Assembly: GCA_030549795.1 (NCBI GenBank)
Contig: JAUQQO010000018.1
Location: 1-64,000 of the forward strand
Direction of reading: 5' to 3'
Length of the DNA stretch: 64,000 nucleotides
Origin: Pseudomonadota bacterium
GTDB taxonomy: Bacteria; Pseudomonadota; Alphaproteobacteria; Geminicoccales; Geminicoccaceae
Under the pieces are notes generated by a model that had not been told where the DNA came from, did not search any database, and was given only the letters and a program-made list of their open reading frames with translations. The stretch's first letter is position 1, and each line of letters opens with the position of its first letter. Shown one piece after another: positions 32,407 through 41,821 of this stretch. The position numbers were made by a program, and so were the translations under genes.

Positions 32407-34014
32407 ATGCCTCGGGCCCGCTCGACCCGTCGTCGTCTGTTGGCGTCCGGTCTTCGGCTCGCTGCGGCCTTGAGCCTCGCACCGGCCTTCGCGCGCGCTC
32501 AAGATCCGGCGTTGCGCTTGGGGGCGCCGAAACCGTTCTCCTTCGATTGGCTGATCGAGCATGCCCGCTCCCGCGCCGAGCGCGAGTATGTCCCGCCGCC
32601 GCGCCCGGCACCCGAGATCGTCCATGCCATCGACTACGACGCCCACGGCAAGCTCAGGACCCGACCCGAATATGCGCTTTGGGGCCGCTCGGGTGGTGTC
32701 TACCCGATCGCCTATGTGCACATGGGGCGGTTCTTTCCCAAGACCGTGCGCCTGCACGTGATCGAGGGAACACAAGCGCGCGAGATCCTTTACGACCGCC
32801 GCTACTTCACGGTTCCCGACGACCACGTCGCCGCCAAGCTACCACCCGATGCCTCGGCCTTTGCCGGCTTTTGGATCCACGAGAGCCGCCGGGCCGGCAG
32901 CTGGTGGAAGCGCGAGCCCTGGGTCACCTTCGCCGGCGCGTCCTATTTCCGCGCGGTGGGCGAACTCGGCCAGGTGGGGCTATCGGCGCGCGGCATCGCC
33001 GTCAACGTCGCCCATCCCCAAGGTCTTCCCGAAGAATTCCCGGACTTCACCCATTTCTGGTTCGAGCCCTGTGCGCGCGAGGGCGATCCCCAGATCGTCT
33101 ACGCGCTTTTGGACGGTCCGAGCATCGTCGGTGCCTATCGCTTCGCCATGCAACGCACCCGCGCGGTGATCATGGACATCGACTGTCACCTGTTCTTGCG
33201 CCGCGATATCGATCGTCTTGGGATCGCACCGCTCACGAGTATGTTCTGGTTTGCGGAGTATCCGGCACGCGATCGCTTCGACTGGCGGCCGGAAGTGCAC
33301 GATTCCGACACGCTCGTGATCTGGAACGGTGCCGGCGAACGTCTGGTGCGTCCGCTCAACAACCCCCCGCGCACCATCGCCTCGAGTTTTCTCGATGAGA
33401 ACCCCAAGGGCTACGGGCTCGCCCAACGCGACCGCAACTACGACCACTATCTCGATGGGGTGAGCTATCACTTGCGTCCCACCGCCTGGGTCGAACCGAA
33501 AGGGGCGTGGGGCAAGGGAGTGGTCCAGCTGATCGAAATCCCCACCGACGACGAGATCCACGACAACATCGTCGCCTATTGGCTATCCGAGCGTCCAGCG
33601 CGCGCGGGCGATGCGCTTTCCTATTCCTACAGGCTCCATTGGGTCGAATTCGATCCGTTCTTCCCCATCGCCGATTTCGCACGCGTGGTCGCCACGCGGT
33701 TAAGCCGCGGCGGCATCCCCGGGCAGCCGCGCCCGCCGGGAGTGGTCAAGTTCTGGATCGAGTTCGACGGTGGCGTTCTGGGCACCATCCCCTGGGGCGT
33801 GCGGCCGGAGGTGGTCGTGTGGGCCTCGCGTGGTGAAGTCTCGATGCGCCGTTCCGAGCCGGTCTGGTTCACGCCTCGGTGGTTCGGCACCTTCGATCTC
33901 ACGATCGAGGGCCGCGACCCGATCGAGCTGCGCGCCTATCTCGCCCTCGACGGCAAGCCGATCAGCGAGACCTGGCTGTTCCAGCTCCACCCGGAGCTCT
34001 TGCCGCCCCTTTAG
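32407..34014 (+). CDS. Glucan biosynthesis protein OpgG/OpgD, Tat-exported (stand-alone paralogue)
   Basis: MdoG-family proteins act in the periplasm on the beta-1,2-glucan backbone of osmoregulated periplasmic glucans. I chose the ATG at 32407 (GGAGAGAAG upstream). It begins with a twin-arginine signal, RSTRRRLLASGLRLAAALSLA, and cleavage is likely after FARA. The mature protein is about 500 residues with the full family pattern, including FSFDWLIEHAR, ASYFRAVGELGQVGLSARGIA, FRPEVHDSD-like WRPEVHDSDTL and FLDENPKGYGLAQRDRNYDHY. The Tat signal favours OpgD over OpgG. It is unlinked to opgH, 20 kb away, where a second paralogue is located. Confidence 0.9.
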   Translation: MPRARSTRRRLLASGLRLAAALSLAPAFARAQDPALRLGAPKPFSFDWLIEHARSRAEREYVPPPRPAPEIVHAIDYDAHGKLRTRPEYALWGRSGGVYPIAYVHMGRFFPKTVRLHVIEGTQAREILYDRRYFTVPDDHVAAKLPPDASAFAGFWIHESRRAGSWWKREPWVTFAGASYFRAVGELGQVGLSARGIAVNVAHPQGLPEEFPDFTHFWFEPCAREGDPQIVYALLDGPSIVGAYRFAMQRTRAVIMDIDCHLFLRRDIDRLGIAPLTSMFWFAEYPARDRFDWRPEVHDSDTLVIWNGAGERLVRPLNNPPRTIASSFLDENPKGYGLAQRDRNYDHYLDGVSYHLRPTAWVEPKGAWGKGVVQLIEIPTDDEIHDNIVAYWLSERPARAGDALSYSYRLHWVEFDPFFPIADFARVVATRLSRGGIPGQPRPPGVVKFWIEFDGGVLGTIPWGVRPEVVVWASRGEVSMRRSEPVWFTPRWFGTFDLTIEGRDPIELRAYLALDGKPISETWLFQLHPELLPPL

Positions 34015-34031
34015 ACGGCAGAGGCGGCGTT

Positions 34032-35657
34032 TCACTTCTTGAGGATCGAGCCCAAGATCCCGCGCACGATCGCAGTGCCGAGCTGACGGCCGATCTGGCT
34101 TGAGACCGAGCGCGCGAGCGTCTTCGCAGCCGCTTCACCGAGACGCTGGCGCCGTCCGCTGCCCCCAGTGAGCACGTCGCGCAGGATCCCGCCCATTCCT
34201 TGCGACGGCGAAGGCTGGGTGAGGATCCGCCGTCCAGCCGGTTTTGGCTGCTCCGCTCGGGTGCGCGGAAGTCGCGCCGCTCCACCGGCTGGAGCGGTCC
34301 CCCACGGACTTCCGGTCCTAACCGGCGCCGACCCTGTCTCCCAGGGTGTGTGCGGTGCTGTGTGGGCAAGGGGTGTGGTGGCGCGGCCTTGGAGGATCTC
34401 GTAAGCCGATTCGCGGTCTATCGGTTCTTCATATTTGCCGGCGAGCGGGCTCATGGCGATGATCTCGGCGCGCTCTTCCGCGGTGAGCGGGCCGATGCGC
34501 GAGCGCGGCGGGCAGATCTGAACCCGCTGAACGACGCTCGGCACGCCGCCGGGCTCTAAGACCGACACGAGCGCCTCCCCGACCCCGAGCTGGGTAATCA
34601 CCTCAGCAGTTCGAAACTTCGGATTGGGCCGGAAGGTTTCCGCTGCTGCCTTAACCGCCTTCTGTTCGATCGGCGTGAAGGCACGCAGCGCGTGCTGGAT
34701 GCGGTTGCCGAGTTGCCCGAGGACAGTGGGCGGGATGTCGAGCGGATTCTGGGTCACGAAGAAGATGCCGACACCCTTGGAGCGGATCAGGCGCACCACT
34801 TGTTCGATCTTCTCGATCAGAGCCTTGGGCGCGTCGCGGAACAGAAGATGCGCCTCGTCGAAGAAGAAGACGAGCTTGGGCTTCTCCTGATCCCCGACTT
34901 CGGGCAATTCCTCGAACAGTTCGGCGAGCAACCAGAGAAGGAAAGTAGCGTACAGCCTCGGGCTGTGGATGAGCTCATCAGCGACGAGGACATTGACGGC
35001 ACCGCGGCCATCCGGTGTCGTGAGCAGAAAGTCATCGAGTTCGAGAGCAGGCTCGCCGAAGAACCGATCGCCGCCCTGCTGCTCGAGCATCAACAAGCGC
35101 CGTTGAATGGTCCCAATGGTCGCTTTCGACACGTTGCCATAGGTCGTGGTAACGAGCTCGGCCTGCTCGGCAAGGAACTGCAGAATGGCAGTCAAGTCTT
35201 TAAAATCGAGCAAAAGCAGGCCTTCATCGTCGGCCAGCTTGAAGGCGATGTTGAGAACACCTTCTTGCGTCTCGTTGAGCTCGAGCAAGCGGGCGAGGAG
35301 GAGCGGGCCCATCTCGGCGACCGTGGTGCGGACGGGATGACCCTTGGTGCCGAGGACATCCCAGAAAATGACCGGAGAGGCCTCGTAGGCGAAGTCGTCA
35401 ATGCCGCAAGCGCGGGCGCGGTTCTCGATCTTGGGATTGGGCGTGCCCGGAGCGGCGATTCCGGAGAGATCGCCTTTGATGTCGGCGCAGAACACCGGCA
35501 CGCCGGCGCGCGACAGTCCCTCTGCCAAGACTTGAAGGGTGATCGTCTTGCCGGTTCCCGTCGCTCCCGCGATGAGACCATGCCGGTTGGCAAGAGCGAG
35601 ATGCAGCCGCACCGGCGTCTCACCCTTGCCGATGAGGATCGTTTTGCTATCCGTCAT
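34032..35657 (-). CDS. HerA-like ATPase, DUF853 (YjgR) family
   Basis: This 541-residue P-loop ATPase starts at the ATG at 35657. It shows LIAGATGTGKTITLQVLAE (Walker A) and DIKGDLSGIAAPGTPN, then FFFDEAHLLF (Walker B, DEAH-like) and FVTQNPLDIPPTVLGQLGNRIQHALRA. The fold is that of HerA/FtsK hexameric translocases. The C-terminal 110 residues are Pro/Ala/Thr-rich. DUF853 proteins (E. coli YjgR) are conserved but have no firm function. It converges with the OpgD-like gene and is divergent from the alpha/beta hydrolase. Confidence 0.88.
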   Translation of the reverse strand: MTDSKTILIGKGETPVRLHLALANRHGLIAGATGTGKTITLQVLAEGLSRAGVPVFCADIKGDLSGIAAPGTPNPKIENRARACGIDDFAYEASPVIFWDVLGTKGHPVRTTVAEMGPLLLARLLELNETQEGVLNIAFKLADDEGLLLLDFKDLTAILQFLAEQAELVTTTYGNVSKATIGTIQRRLLMLEQQGGDRFFGEPALELDDFLLTTPDGRGAVNVLVADELIHSPRLYATFLLWLLAELFEELPEVGDQEKPKLVFFFDEAHLLFRDAPKALIEKIEQVVRLIRSKGVGIFFVTQNPLDIPPTVLGQLGNRIQHALRAFTPIEQKAVKAAAETFRPNPKFRTAEVITQLGVGEALVSVLEPGGVPSVVQRVQICPPRSRIGPLTAEERAEIIAMSPLAGKYEEPIDRESAYEILQGRATTPLAHTAPHTPWETGSAPVRTGSPWGTAPAGGAARLPRTRAEQPKPAGRRILTQPSPSQGMGGILRDVLTGGSGRRQRLGEAAAKTLARSVSSQIGRQLGTAIVRGILGSILKK

Positions 35658-35727
35658 AGGACCGTTCCTTCCCTGCGCCCGAGCCGATATAGATCGCAAC
35701 CGGGCGATGTGCGAAAGGATCCTGGCG

Positions 35728-36597
35728 ATGACGGGTTCGGATCCCGTCCGGGAGCACCGGATCCGGCTCGCCGACGGGCGCCGCTTGGTGTGCGCCGAAT
35801 ACGGGCGGCCCGAGGATCCGCCGACGCTCTATCTGCATGGCTTTCTCGGCAGTCGTCTTGAGCCTCGGATCGCCGGCAACCTGCCGCTGCGCATCCTGGC
35901 TCCCGATCGTCCCGGCTATGGCGCGTCCGATCCGATGCCGGTGCACAGCCTCGCCCGCTTCGGCGAGGACATGGGCGTCCTCCTCGACGCCCTGGGGATC
36001 GCGGAGGTGGCCGTGGTCGGTGTGTCGGCGGGCGGGCCCTATGCCCTTGCCGCCGCCGCGGTGCTTTCAAACCGCGTACGCTGCCTTACGCTCGTGGCTG
36101 CGGTGGCCAACAAGAAGACCCTCAAACGGGGCGGTGGCGCTGCCCGACTCCTACCCCTCGCCCGCCGTCACGGCCGTTTGGCATTGGGGCTTGCGCCCCT
36201 GATCCTGCGCAACTTGCGGCGCCACGGGTTGGATGTTTGGGTGGTTCGCCTGATGCTCGCTCGAGAGCGGGCCTATTTCCGGCCGGAGATCGACACGCAC
36301 AGACTCGAGGAGCTCATTCTTATGTCCTTGCGGGAAGGCACCCGGCGGGGGATCGCGGGAGCCGCAGCCGATCTCGAGAACCTCACCCGCAAGTGGGATG
36401 TGCACCCGCACCAGGTGCGCTGCCCTGCGCTCGTCTTACACGGCGATCGCGATCGGGTGGTGCCGGTTGCGCATGCGCTCTGGTACGCGCAGCGCCTGCA
36501 CGACGCCCGTCTCGAGATCGTCCGCGACGCCGGGCACATCTCGCTCGCCGTCAACGAAGCCATCCGCATCGCGGAGTTTATCGTGCGCGGTGCTTGA
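35728..36597 (+). CDS. Alpha/beta-fold hydrolase
   Basis: The likely start is the ATG at 35728 (AAGGA upstream); the ATG at 35707 is also possible. The 289-residue product has the oxyanion loop LYLHGFLGSRLEP, the nucleophile elbow VVGVSAGGPYAL, the acid-bearing strand LVLHGDRDRVVPV and the catalytic His in VRDAGHISLAV. A helical lid lies between strands (residues 140-215). It belongs to the haloalkane-dehalogenase/pheromone-shutdown-like hydrolases of unknown substrate. It is followed 59 bp later by an esterase gene on the same strand. Confidence 0.85.
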   Translation: MTGSDPVREHRIRLADGRRLVCAEYGRPEDPPTLYLHGFLGSRLEPRIAGNLPLRILAPDRPGYGASDPMPVHSLARFGEDMGVLLDALGIAEVAVVGVSAGGPYALAAAAVLSNRVRCLTLVAAVANKKTLKRGGGAARLLPLARRHGRLALGLAPLILRNLRRHGLDVWVVRLMLARERAYFRPEIDTHRLEELILMSLREGTRRGIAGAAADLENLTRKWDVHPHQVRCPALVLHGDRDRVVPVAHALWYAQRLHDARLEIVRDAGHISLAVNEAIRIAEFIVRGA

Positions 36598-36656
36598 CGT
36601 CGCGCGAAGCGAATGGGTTTGTCGACGCCTGGTCGCAGGGCGAGACAGGAGGAACC

Positions 36657-37595
36657 ATGCCCGAACTCGATCCGGCGATGGCCGAAATTTTGGCCATGCT
36701 GCAGCGGCGCGCGCTTCCGCCCTACGAGACCATGACGCCGGCGCTCGCGCGCGCCGAATGCGAGGTGCGCAACGCGTTCTGGAATGCCGATGCGCCGCAG
36801 TTGCCGGAGATCGAGGATGTGACCATCGAAGGGCCGCGCGGTCCGCTCCTGTTGCGGCTGTATGTGCCCGAAGGTGCTCCCACGCCCTCTGGCGCCATCG
36901 TCTATGTTCACGGCGGCGGTTGGGTCCTCGGTTCTCTCGACACCCACGACCATGTCTGCAGGAGGCTCGCGCGCGCAGCACGGGTGCGGGTGGTAAGCGT
37001 ATCTTATGGGCTCGCTCCCGAACATCCCTTTCCGCAAGGCCTGTCCGATGTCGTCCACACCCTGCGCTGGCTCTTCGAGCACGGTGCGAGCGAGGACATC
37101 GACACGAACGCGATTGCCTTGGCCGGCGATTCGGCCGGCGCCAATCTCGCCCTTGCGGCTTGTCTGCGCCTGCGCGATCTCGGTGAGCCGCTGCCGCGCG
37201 CAGCCGCGCTCATCTACGGATGTTATGCGCCAGATCTTGAGAGCCCGTCGCATCTCGCCTTCGGAGACGGGCGTTATTTCTTGTCCACCGCCACCATGCG
37301 GTGGTTCTGGGATCACTATGTCCCTGATCCTGCCGAGCGCGACGATCCACTCGTTTCCCCGCTCTTTGGGGACTTGCGCGGCCTGCCGCCTCTTTATGTG
37401 AGCGCTGCCGAGTTCGACCCGCTTCGGGACGATTCTGAACGCCTCGCGCGGCGGTTGCTCGAGGCCCGGGTCGATTTCGATTGGCGCTTATGGCGCGGCG
37501 TGACCCACGGCTGTTTCCAGATGAGCCGGATGCTGCCGCGCGCCGATCGCTTCATCGCCGAGGTGGCGGCTTTTCTCGTCCGCAACCTCAGCTGA
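36657..37595 (+). CDS. Alpha/beta hydrolase, HSL-type esterase
   Basis: A strong AGGAGGAA ribosome site precedes the ATG at 36657; the track start at 36237 is a frame shadow of the previous gene. The 312-residue product has the hormone-sensitive-lipase motif VHGGGWVLGSLDTHD, the nucleophile elbow AGDSAGANLALA (near residue 156), the catalytic Asp region VSAAEFDPLRDDSE and the His in VTHGCFQ. These enzymes hydrolyse short acyl esters in the cytoplasm. It converges with a small exported protein gene, with 7 bp between stops. Confidence 0.88.
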   Translation: MPELDPAMAEILAMLQRRALPPYETMTPALARAECEVRNAFWNADAPQLPEIEDVTIEGPRGPLLLRLYVPEGAPTPSGAIVYVHGGGWVLGSLDTHDHVCRRLARAARVRVVSVSYGLAPEHPFPQGLSDVVHTLRWLFEHGASEDIDTNAIALAGDSAGANLALAACLRLRDLGEPLPRAAALIYGCYAPDLESPSHLAFGDGRYFLSTATMRWFWDHYVPDPAERDDPLVSPLFGDLRGLPPLYVSAAEFDPLRDDSERLARRLLEARVDFDWRLWRGVTHGCFQMSRMLPRADRFIAEVAAFLVRNLS

Positions 37596-37602
37596 GACGC
37601 GA

Positions 37603-37887
37603 TCAACAGCCCTGTGGCTCGCGTGCCGGGGCGCATTCCCGAAACACGAAGGGTTCGAGCGCGTTTGTGCGTGAAGCGTCAAAGACGCGCCCGTCCTCGC
37701 AGTGAACCTTGGCGAACACGATCTGCCGACCGTCCACCGTCCGTTCCACGACCTGGCTCAGATAGGCCACGGTGCAGCCGTGCGCCGCGCGGATCTCGGC
37801 GATGAGGTCCTCCTGCCATGCCGCGCGCGCTGGCGCGCTGAGGAAAAGGAGGATCAGCGCGACCGAGGCGAGCAGGCGTCGTGTCAT
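37603..37887 (-). CDS. Small exported protein, hypothetical
   Basis: The 94-residue ORF begins with a clear signal peptide (MTRRLLASVALILLFLSAPARA), leaving about 71 residues. The mature part starts AWQEDLIAEIRAAHGCTVAYLSQV and ends FVFRECAPAREPQGC. It contains four cysteines, enough for two disulfides. I do not recognise a family. It is divergent from the HpcH/HpaI-family gene, with 273 bp between them and no other gene seen there. Confidence 0.72.
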   Translation of the reverse strand: MTRRLLASVALILLFLSAPARAAWQEDLIAEIRAAHGCTVAYLSQVVERTVDGRQIVFAKVHCEDGRVFDASRTNALEPFVFRECAPAREPQGC

Positions 37888-38160
37888 GGCGATCGCCTTC
37901 CTTTACCTGGGGTTCGAGGATCCTCGGCCGCATCCGCGGCCAAAGGTCACCGCCGCGATGCTGCCGAAGTGGATCGTACCGCGCTCTCCATAAGACCACG
38001 GCGCGGCGGCTCTGTCCAACCACCGTGGTCGCTCGGCGCAACGCGTGCGGTCGCCTTCGGGGGCCGAACGGCCGGTTGATGGCCGAGCGTCGCACGGCGC
38101 GGCGGTTGGCAGTGCCGCCGGGCTGGGCTAGCTCGTCGAACGTCAACGACGAGGTCTGCG

Positions 38161-39033
38161 ATGCCGACCACCGTCCGCCCACGCCGTAGCGCTCTTTACG
38201 TACCTGGCTCGAACAAGCGCGCGCTCGAGAAGGCGAAGGAGCTCGCAGCCGATGTGCTCCTCCTCGACCTCGAAGACGCGGTAGCGCCCGAGGCCAAAGA
38301 GAGCGCCCGCGCCAATGTCCTTGCTATTTTGGGGGAAAAGGCAGCCTTCGGCGAGCGCGAATTGGTCGTGCGCGCAAACGGCCTCGACACCCCCTGGGGC
38401 CATGCCGATCTGTGCGCACTCGCCACCGCAGGCGCCGATGCCCTTCTGTTGCCCAAGATCGAGAGCCGCGATGCAGTCGACCGGGTGCTTGCCGTGCTCG
38501 CCTCGGCCGGTGCACCTAAGAGCCTTCCGCTTTGGTGCATGATCGAGACGCCGCGCGGGGTGCTGCGCGCAGCCGAGATCGCCGACCACCCCCGCGTGGC
38601 CTGTCTCGTCGTGGGCACCTCCGATCTCGCCAAGGATCTGCACGCGCAGCACACCCGGGATCGGATCCCGCTTTTGACCGCGCTCGAGCTCTGCGTGCTC
38701 GCGGCTCGCGCTGCCGGCATCGCGGTGCTCGACGGCGTCCATCTCGACCTCGCCGATGAGGAGGGGTTCTTGGCTGCGTGCCGTCAGGGCCGCGCGCTCG
38801 GCTTCGATGGCAAGACGCTCATCCACCCCAAGCAGATCGCGCCTGCGAACGCCGCTTTCGGCCCGAGCGAGGCCGAAATCGCGCAGGCCCGGCGCATCGT
38901 CGAAGCCTTCGAAGCGGCCCGCGCATCGGGGGCAGGCGTAGCGGTGGTGGACGGTCGACTGGTCGAACACTTACACGTTCAAGAAGCGCGCCGCCTGCTT
39001 GAGCTCGCCGACGCGATCGCCCGCCGCGGTTGA
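38161..39033 (+). CDS. CitE/HpcH family lyase, malyl-CoA lyase or thioesterase type
   Basis: This 290-residue protein has the CitE-like TIM barrel, with RSALYVPGSNKRALEKA, LLLDLEDAVAP (metal ligand region), LLPKIES and MIETPRGVL, and GFDGKTLIHPKQI near the C-terminus. These fit malyl-CoA or beta-methylmalyl-CoA lyases (Mcl), which make glyoxylate and acetyl-CoA or propionyl-CoA, or the related malyl-CoA thioesterase. The next gene on the same strand is mesaconyl-CoA hydratase, so an ethylmalonyl-CoA pathway role is likely. The short GTSDLAKDLHA loop is typical of CitE-type lyases, so I leave the exact reaction open. Confidence 0.87.
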   Translation: MPTTVRPRRSALYVPGSNKRALEKAKELAADVLLLDLEDAVAPEAKESARANVLAILGEKAAFGERELVVRANGLDTPWGHADLCALATAGADALLLPKIESRDAVDRVLAVLASAGAPKSLPLWCMIETPRGVLRAAEIADHPRVACLVVGTSDLAKDLHAQHTRDRIPLLTALELCVLAARAAGIAVLDGVHLDLADEEGFLAACRQGRALGFDGKTLIHPKQIAPANAAFGPSEAEIAQARRIVEAFEAARASGAGVAVVDGRLVEHLHVQEARRLLELADAIARRG

Positions 39034-39363
39034 GGAAAAGCTCGGCTCTGCCCGACGATCGAGCCCGTGGCTGCAAGGGCCGAAACGCGCGGGTGCGATG
39101 CGCGGGTCATGCGAGCGCGCGCGTCGGGGCGAGCGCGAAAACCGCCCCGATCGGCTGCGATCTTGAGGGAAGGTAAGGCAGCGGGCCTGGCCAGCTTTGG
39201 GTGCACCCGCGCGGTCTTGCGAGCTCAAGACTTGCTTGGCCAAGGAACGATCCGCACGCGGTGTTCCGGTCATCGAGCTTTCCAGCCGTGCTCGAGGCGG
39301 CTCGGTCCTTCAAGCACGGCAGTCGAATTGAGGACGTTCACGCGCTCATCGCGGAGCACGGTC
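39034..39363 (+). other. Intergenic region between the CitE-like lyase gene and mch, with a strong hairpin
   Basis: No gene is apparent in these 330 bp. TCGGGGCG-N11-CGCCCCGA (39124-39150) is a perfect 8-bp stem. It lacks a T-run, so it could be a Rho-dependent end, a processing site or nothing. The promoter of mch presumably lies to its right. Confidence 0.4.
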
Positions 39364-40440
39364 ATGGATAAGAGCAACAAAGGCAATTTCTTCGAGGACA
39401 TGGAGCCCGGGCGCGTCTTCGTCCACGCCGGGCCGCGGACGGTGACTTCTGCCGATTCCACTCTATACCTTGCCTTGACGGGATCCCGCTATGCCCTCTA
39501 CGCAGCCGAACCGTTGGCTCGCGCGTGGGGACTGCCGACCGTCCCTCTCGACGAGCTGCTCGTCTTTCACCTGATCTTCGGCCAGTCGGTCCCCGATCTC
39601 TCGATCAATGCGGTCGCCAACCTCGGTTATGCCGACGGTCGTTTCCTCGCGCCGGTGTTTGCCGGCGACACGCTTTTCGCCCGCTCCACAGTCCTCGGCC
39701 GGCGCGAGACCTCCTCGCGCAAAACTGGGATCGTTTGGGTTCGCACCGAGGGGTACAAGAGCGACGGTACCCCAGTCCTCTCCTATGTGCGCTGGGTGCT
39801 CGTAAACAAGCGCGATCCCGCCAGTCTCGCCCCCGAGCCCATGGTCCCCGAACTGCCAGCCGTCGTCGCCCCCGAGCGGCTCGTAGTGCCGCGGGATTTC
39901 GCGCCGCGCGCGGTCGACCCGGCGACCACCGGGGGGCCTTGGTTCTTCGAGGACTATCAGGTGGGCGAGCGGATCGACCACGTCGACGGCATGGGGGTCA
40001 TGGAAAGCGAGCACCGGCTCGCCACGCGGCTGTATCGCAACATCGCCCGTGTGCACTTCAACGATCACGTCGAGCGCCAGGGGCGGCTCGGTGCCGTGAT
40101 CGTCTATGGTGGTGTGGTGATCTCGATCGCCCGCGCGCTCGCCTTCCACGGCCTTGCGAACGCCTACCCGATCCTCGCCATCAACGCCGGCACGCATGTC
40201 AATCCGTGCCGGGCCGGCGATACGATCTACGCTTGGTCGGAAGTCCTCGACAAAGCCGAACTGCACGACCGCACCGATGTCGGCGCTCTGCGCTTGCGCT
40301 TGGTTGCGCTTAAGAACCGTCCGGCTGCGGATTTCCCGCTCAAAGACGCAAGCGGCGCCTATCTGCCCGAAGTGCTCCTCGATTTCGATTATTGGGCACT
40401 CATCCCCCGGCGTGCGGTTGCCACCTCGGCGCACTCTTAA
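39364..40440 (+). CDS. mch: Mesaconyl-CoA hydratase (beta-methylmalyl-CoA dehydratase)
   Basis: Mch interconverts mesaconyl-CoA and beta-methylmalyl-CoA in the ethylmalonyl-CoA pathway of acetate assimilation. The ATG at 39364 gives 358 residues made of two MaoC-like hotdog domains, typical of the family. The N-terminal one reads MDKSNKGNFFEDMEPGRVFVHAG. The C-terminal one has FFEDYQVGERIDHVDG and RVHFNDHVERQ, with the hydratase dyad Asp/His in FNDH. The track start at 39067 is in non-coding DNA. It follows the CitE-like lyase gene by 330 bp. Confidence 0.9.
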   Translation: MDKSNKGNFFEDMEPGRVFVHAGPRTVTSADSTLYLALTGSRYALYAAEPLARAWGLPTVPLDELLVFHLIFGQSVPDLSINAVANLGYADGRFLAPVFAGDTLFARSTVLGRRETSSRKTGIVWVRTEGYKSDGTPVLSYVRWVLVNKRDPASLAPEPMVPELPAVVAPERLVVPRDFAPRAVDPATTGGPWFFEDYQVGERIDHVDGMGVMESEHRLATRLYRNIARVHFNDHVERQGRLGAVIVYGGVVISIARALAFHGLANAYPILAINAGTHVNPCRAGDTIYAWSEVLDKAELHDRTDVGALRLRLVALKNRPAADFPLKDASGAYLPEVLLDFDYWALIPRRAVATSAHS

Positions 40441-40551
40441 ATTCCAAGAGCGCGCCGCGAGTGGGGTAGGCCCCGAAGGGTGTGGAAGAAAAAGGGTTCG
40501 TTAACCGGCCTGTGGTAGAGCGTGCGGGGACCAGCCGGGAGCCGCCCGACC

Positions 40552-41703
40552 GTGCGCGAACTCACTGCGATCTCCGGGATTGCCGGAGCGGCTGCGCCCG
40601 GGCCCGAAGGCTTCGGTTCGCAGCCTTTGCCGCGCCCTGCCCCTGTGCATGCCGCGAGCGCGGTCGGCTCGCTCGCTTCCGCAGCAGCCCCGGCGACGCC
40701 GGCGGTGCACGTGAACATCGCCGGGCTCACGCTTGAGGCGGTGGTCTGGCCGCGCGGCGAGCTGAATAGCGCAGCGGAAGCGCCCAACGTGCTGCGCGGC
40801 ATGGTTTCGGTGGTCCCGGTAACCGGCCCGACCGATGCTCTTGCGGAAGCTGCGTCTGGTCTTTGGGCCACGGGCGCGGGGCGGACGGTTAAGGCGCCGA
40901 GCCAGGCTGGGATCGAAGCGGGTTCGACAAGTGGGACGGGTGGGCGCGCTGCGGCTAGTGTCGCGATGGTCGTCGGGCATCTGGGATCGGGCGCACTTCT
41001 CCTTGAAAGCGACGGCCAGTTGATCGTCCTGCGCGGCGGCAGTCCGCAGCTGCCCGAAGGGGCCCGAGTGCTCCTTACCTGGCTCGCGCAACCCGAACCC
41101 GTGCAGGAACCGATGCCCGAGCCTCGCGCAGTTGCCGCCGCAGCCACGGGCGCCGCGTCGGCGGTTGGCGGCCCTGCCGGCACCGCCGCGCATCTCGGCG
41201 AGGTGGTGCGGGAGAGCGCTCAAGCCGCACCCGAGGAAGCGGTGTTGCGCCAAGCGGACACGAGCGCCCGAGCGGGCGGCCGAGCGCCGGTCGAGGAGCG
41301 AGATCCTGCCTTGCGCGCCGGCGCAGCGGCGGGGACGGCGACGGCACCGGCTCCGCAAACGGTTCCCATTGAGCCTGTGGCTCAGTCCTTCACCACGGCG
41401 CTCATACGCCTTGCGGTTCTGTTCGGCTTCTCTCGCGAGCTCGAAGAACAGAGCGAAGGTCGCGCGCGCGACCGGCGCGCCGACGCGGAAGAAGGCCGGG
41501 GCGTCATCGAGCTCGACTTCCCCGCCCTCGGTCGCGTTCGCCTCGAGATTGCCTGGTCGCCGCGCTCCATCGACCTGCGCCTAAGTGGCTCGCCTCTGCT
41601 CGCCGAGCTGGATCGAGAGGATATCGTGCGCGCCTTTACAGAAGGGCTCGCTCTTGTAGGCGGTCGCGGGCGAATCCTCGTTTGCGCGCACCGATCGGGC
41701 TAA
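40552..41703 (+). CDS. FliK-like C-terminal domain protein with long low-complexity N-terminus, hypothetical
   Basis: A GTG at 40552 with GGGAG upstream gives 383 residues. Residues 1-270 are Ala/Gly/Pro-rich and probably disordered. The last about 100 residues (VAQSFTTALIRLAVLFGFS, then IELDFPALGRVRLEIAWSPRSIDLRLSG) resemble the C-terminal domain of flagellar hook-length control protein FliK. No flagellar gene lies nearby, and the similarity is faint. It could be a FliK remnant or an unrelated secreted or scaffold protein. It lies between mch and sdhC, with 118 bp to the sdhC start. Confidence 0.55.
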   Translation: MRELTAISGIAGAAAPGPEGFGSQPLPRPAPVHAASAVGSLASAAAPATPAVHVNIAGLTLEAVVWPRGELNSAAEAPNVLRGMVSVVPVTGPTDALAEAASGLWATGAGRTVKAPSQAGIEAGSTSGTGGRAAASVAMVVGHLGSGALLLESDGQLIVLRGGSPQLPEGARVLLTWLAQPEPVQEPMPEPRAVAAAATGAASAVGGPAGTAAHLGEVVRESAQAAPEEAVLRQADTSARAGGRAPVEERDPALRAGAAAGTATAPAPQTVPIEPVAQSFTTALIRLAVLFGFSRELEEQSEGRARDRRADAEEGRGVIELDFPALGRVRLEIAWSPRSIDLRLSGSPLLAELDREDIVRAFTEGLALVGGRGRILVCAHRSG

Positions 41704-41821
41704 CGGGCGCTGCCGCTGGGCGGAAAAGCCGCAGGCCGCATGGACAGGGTGGGTGGCGCCCTGCTAAGTCGCTGCTAGTTCCATGATGCGCTGCAGCGAG
41801 CCCGGCACGGGAGGAGGACAT

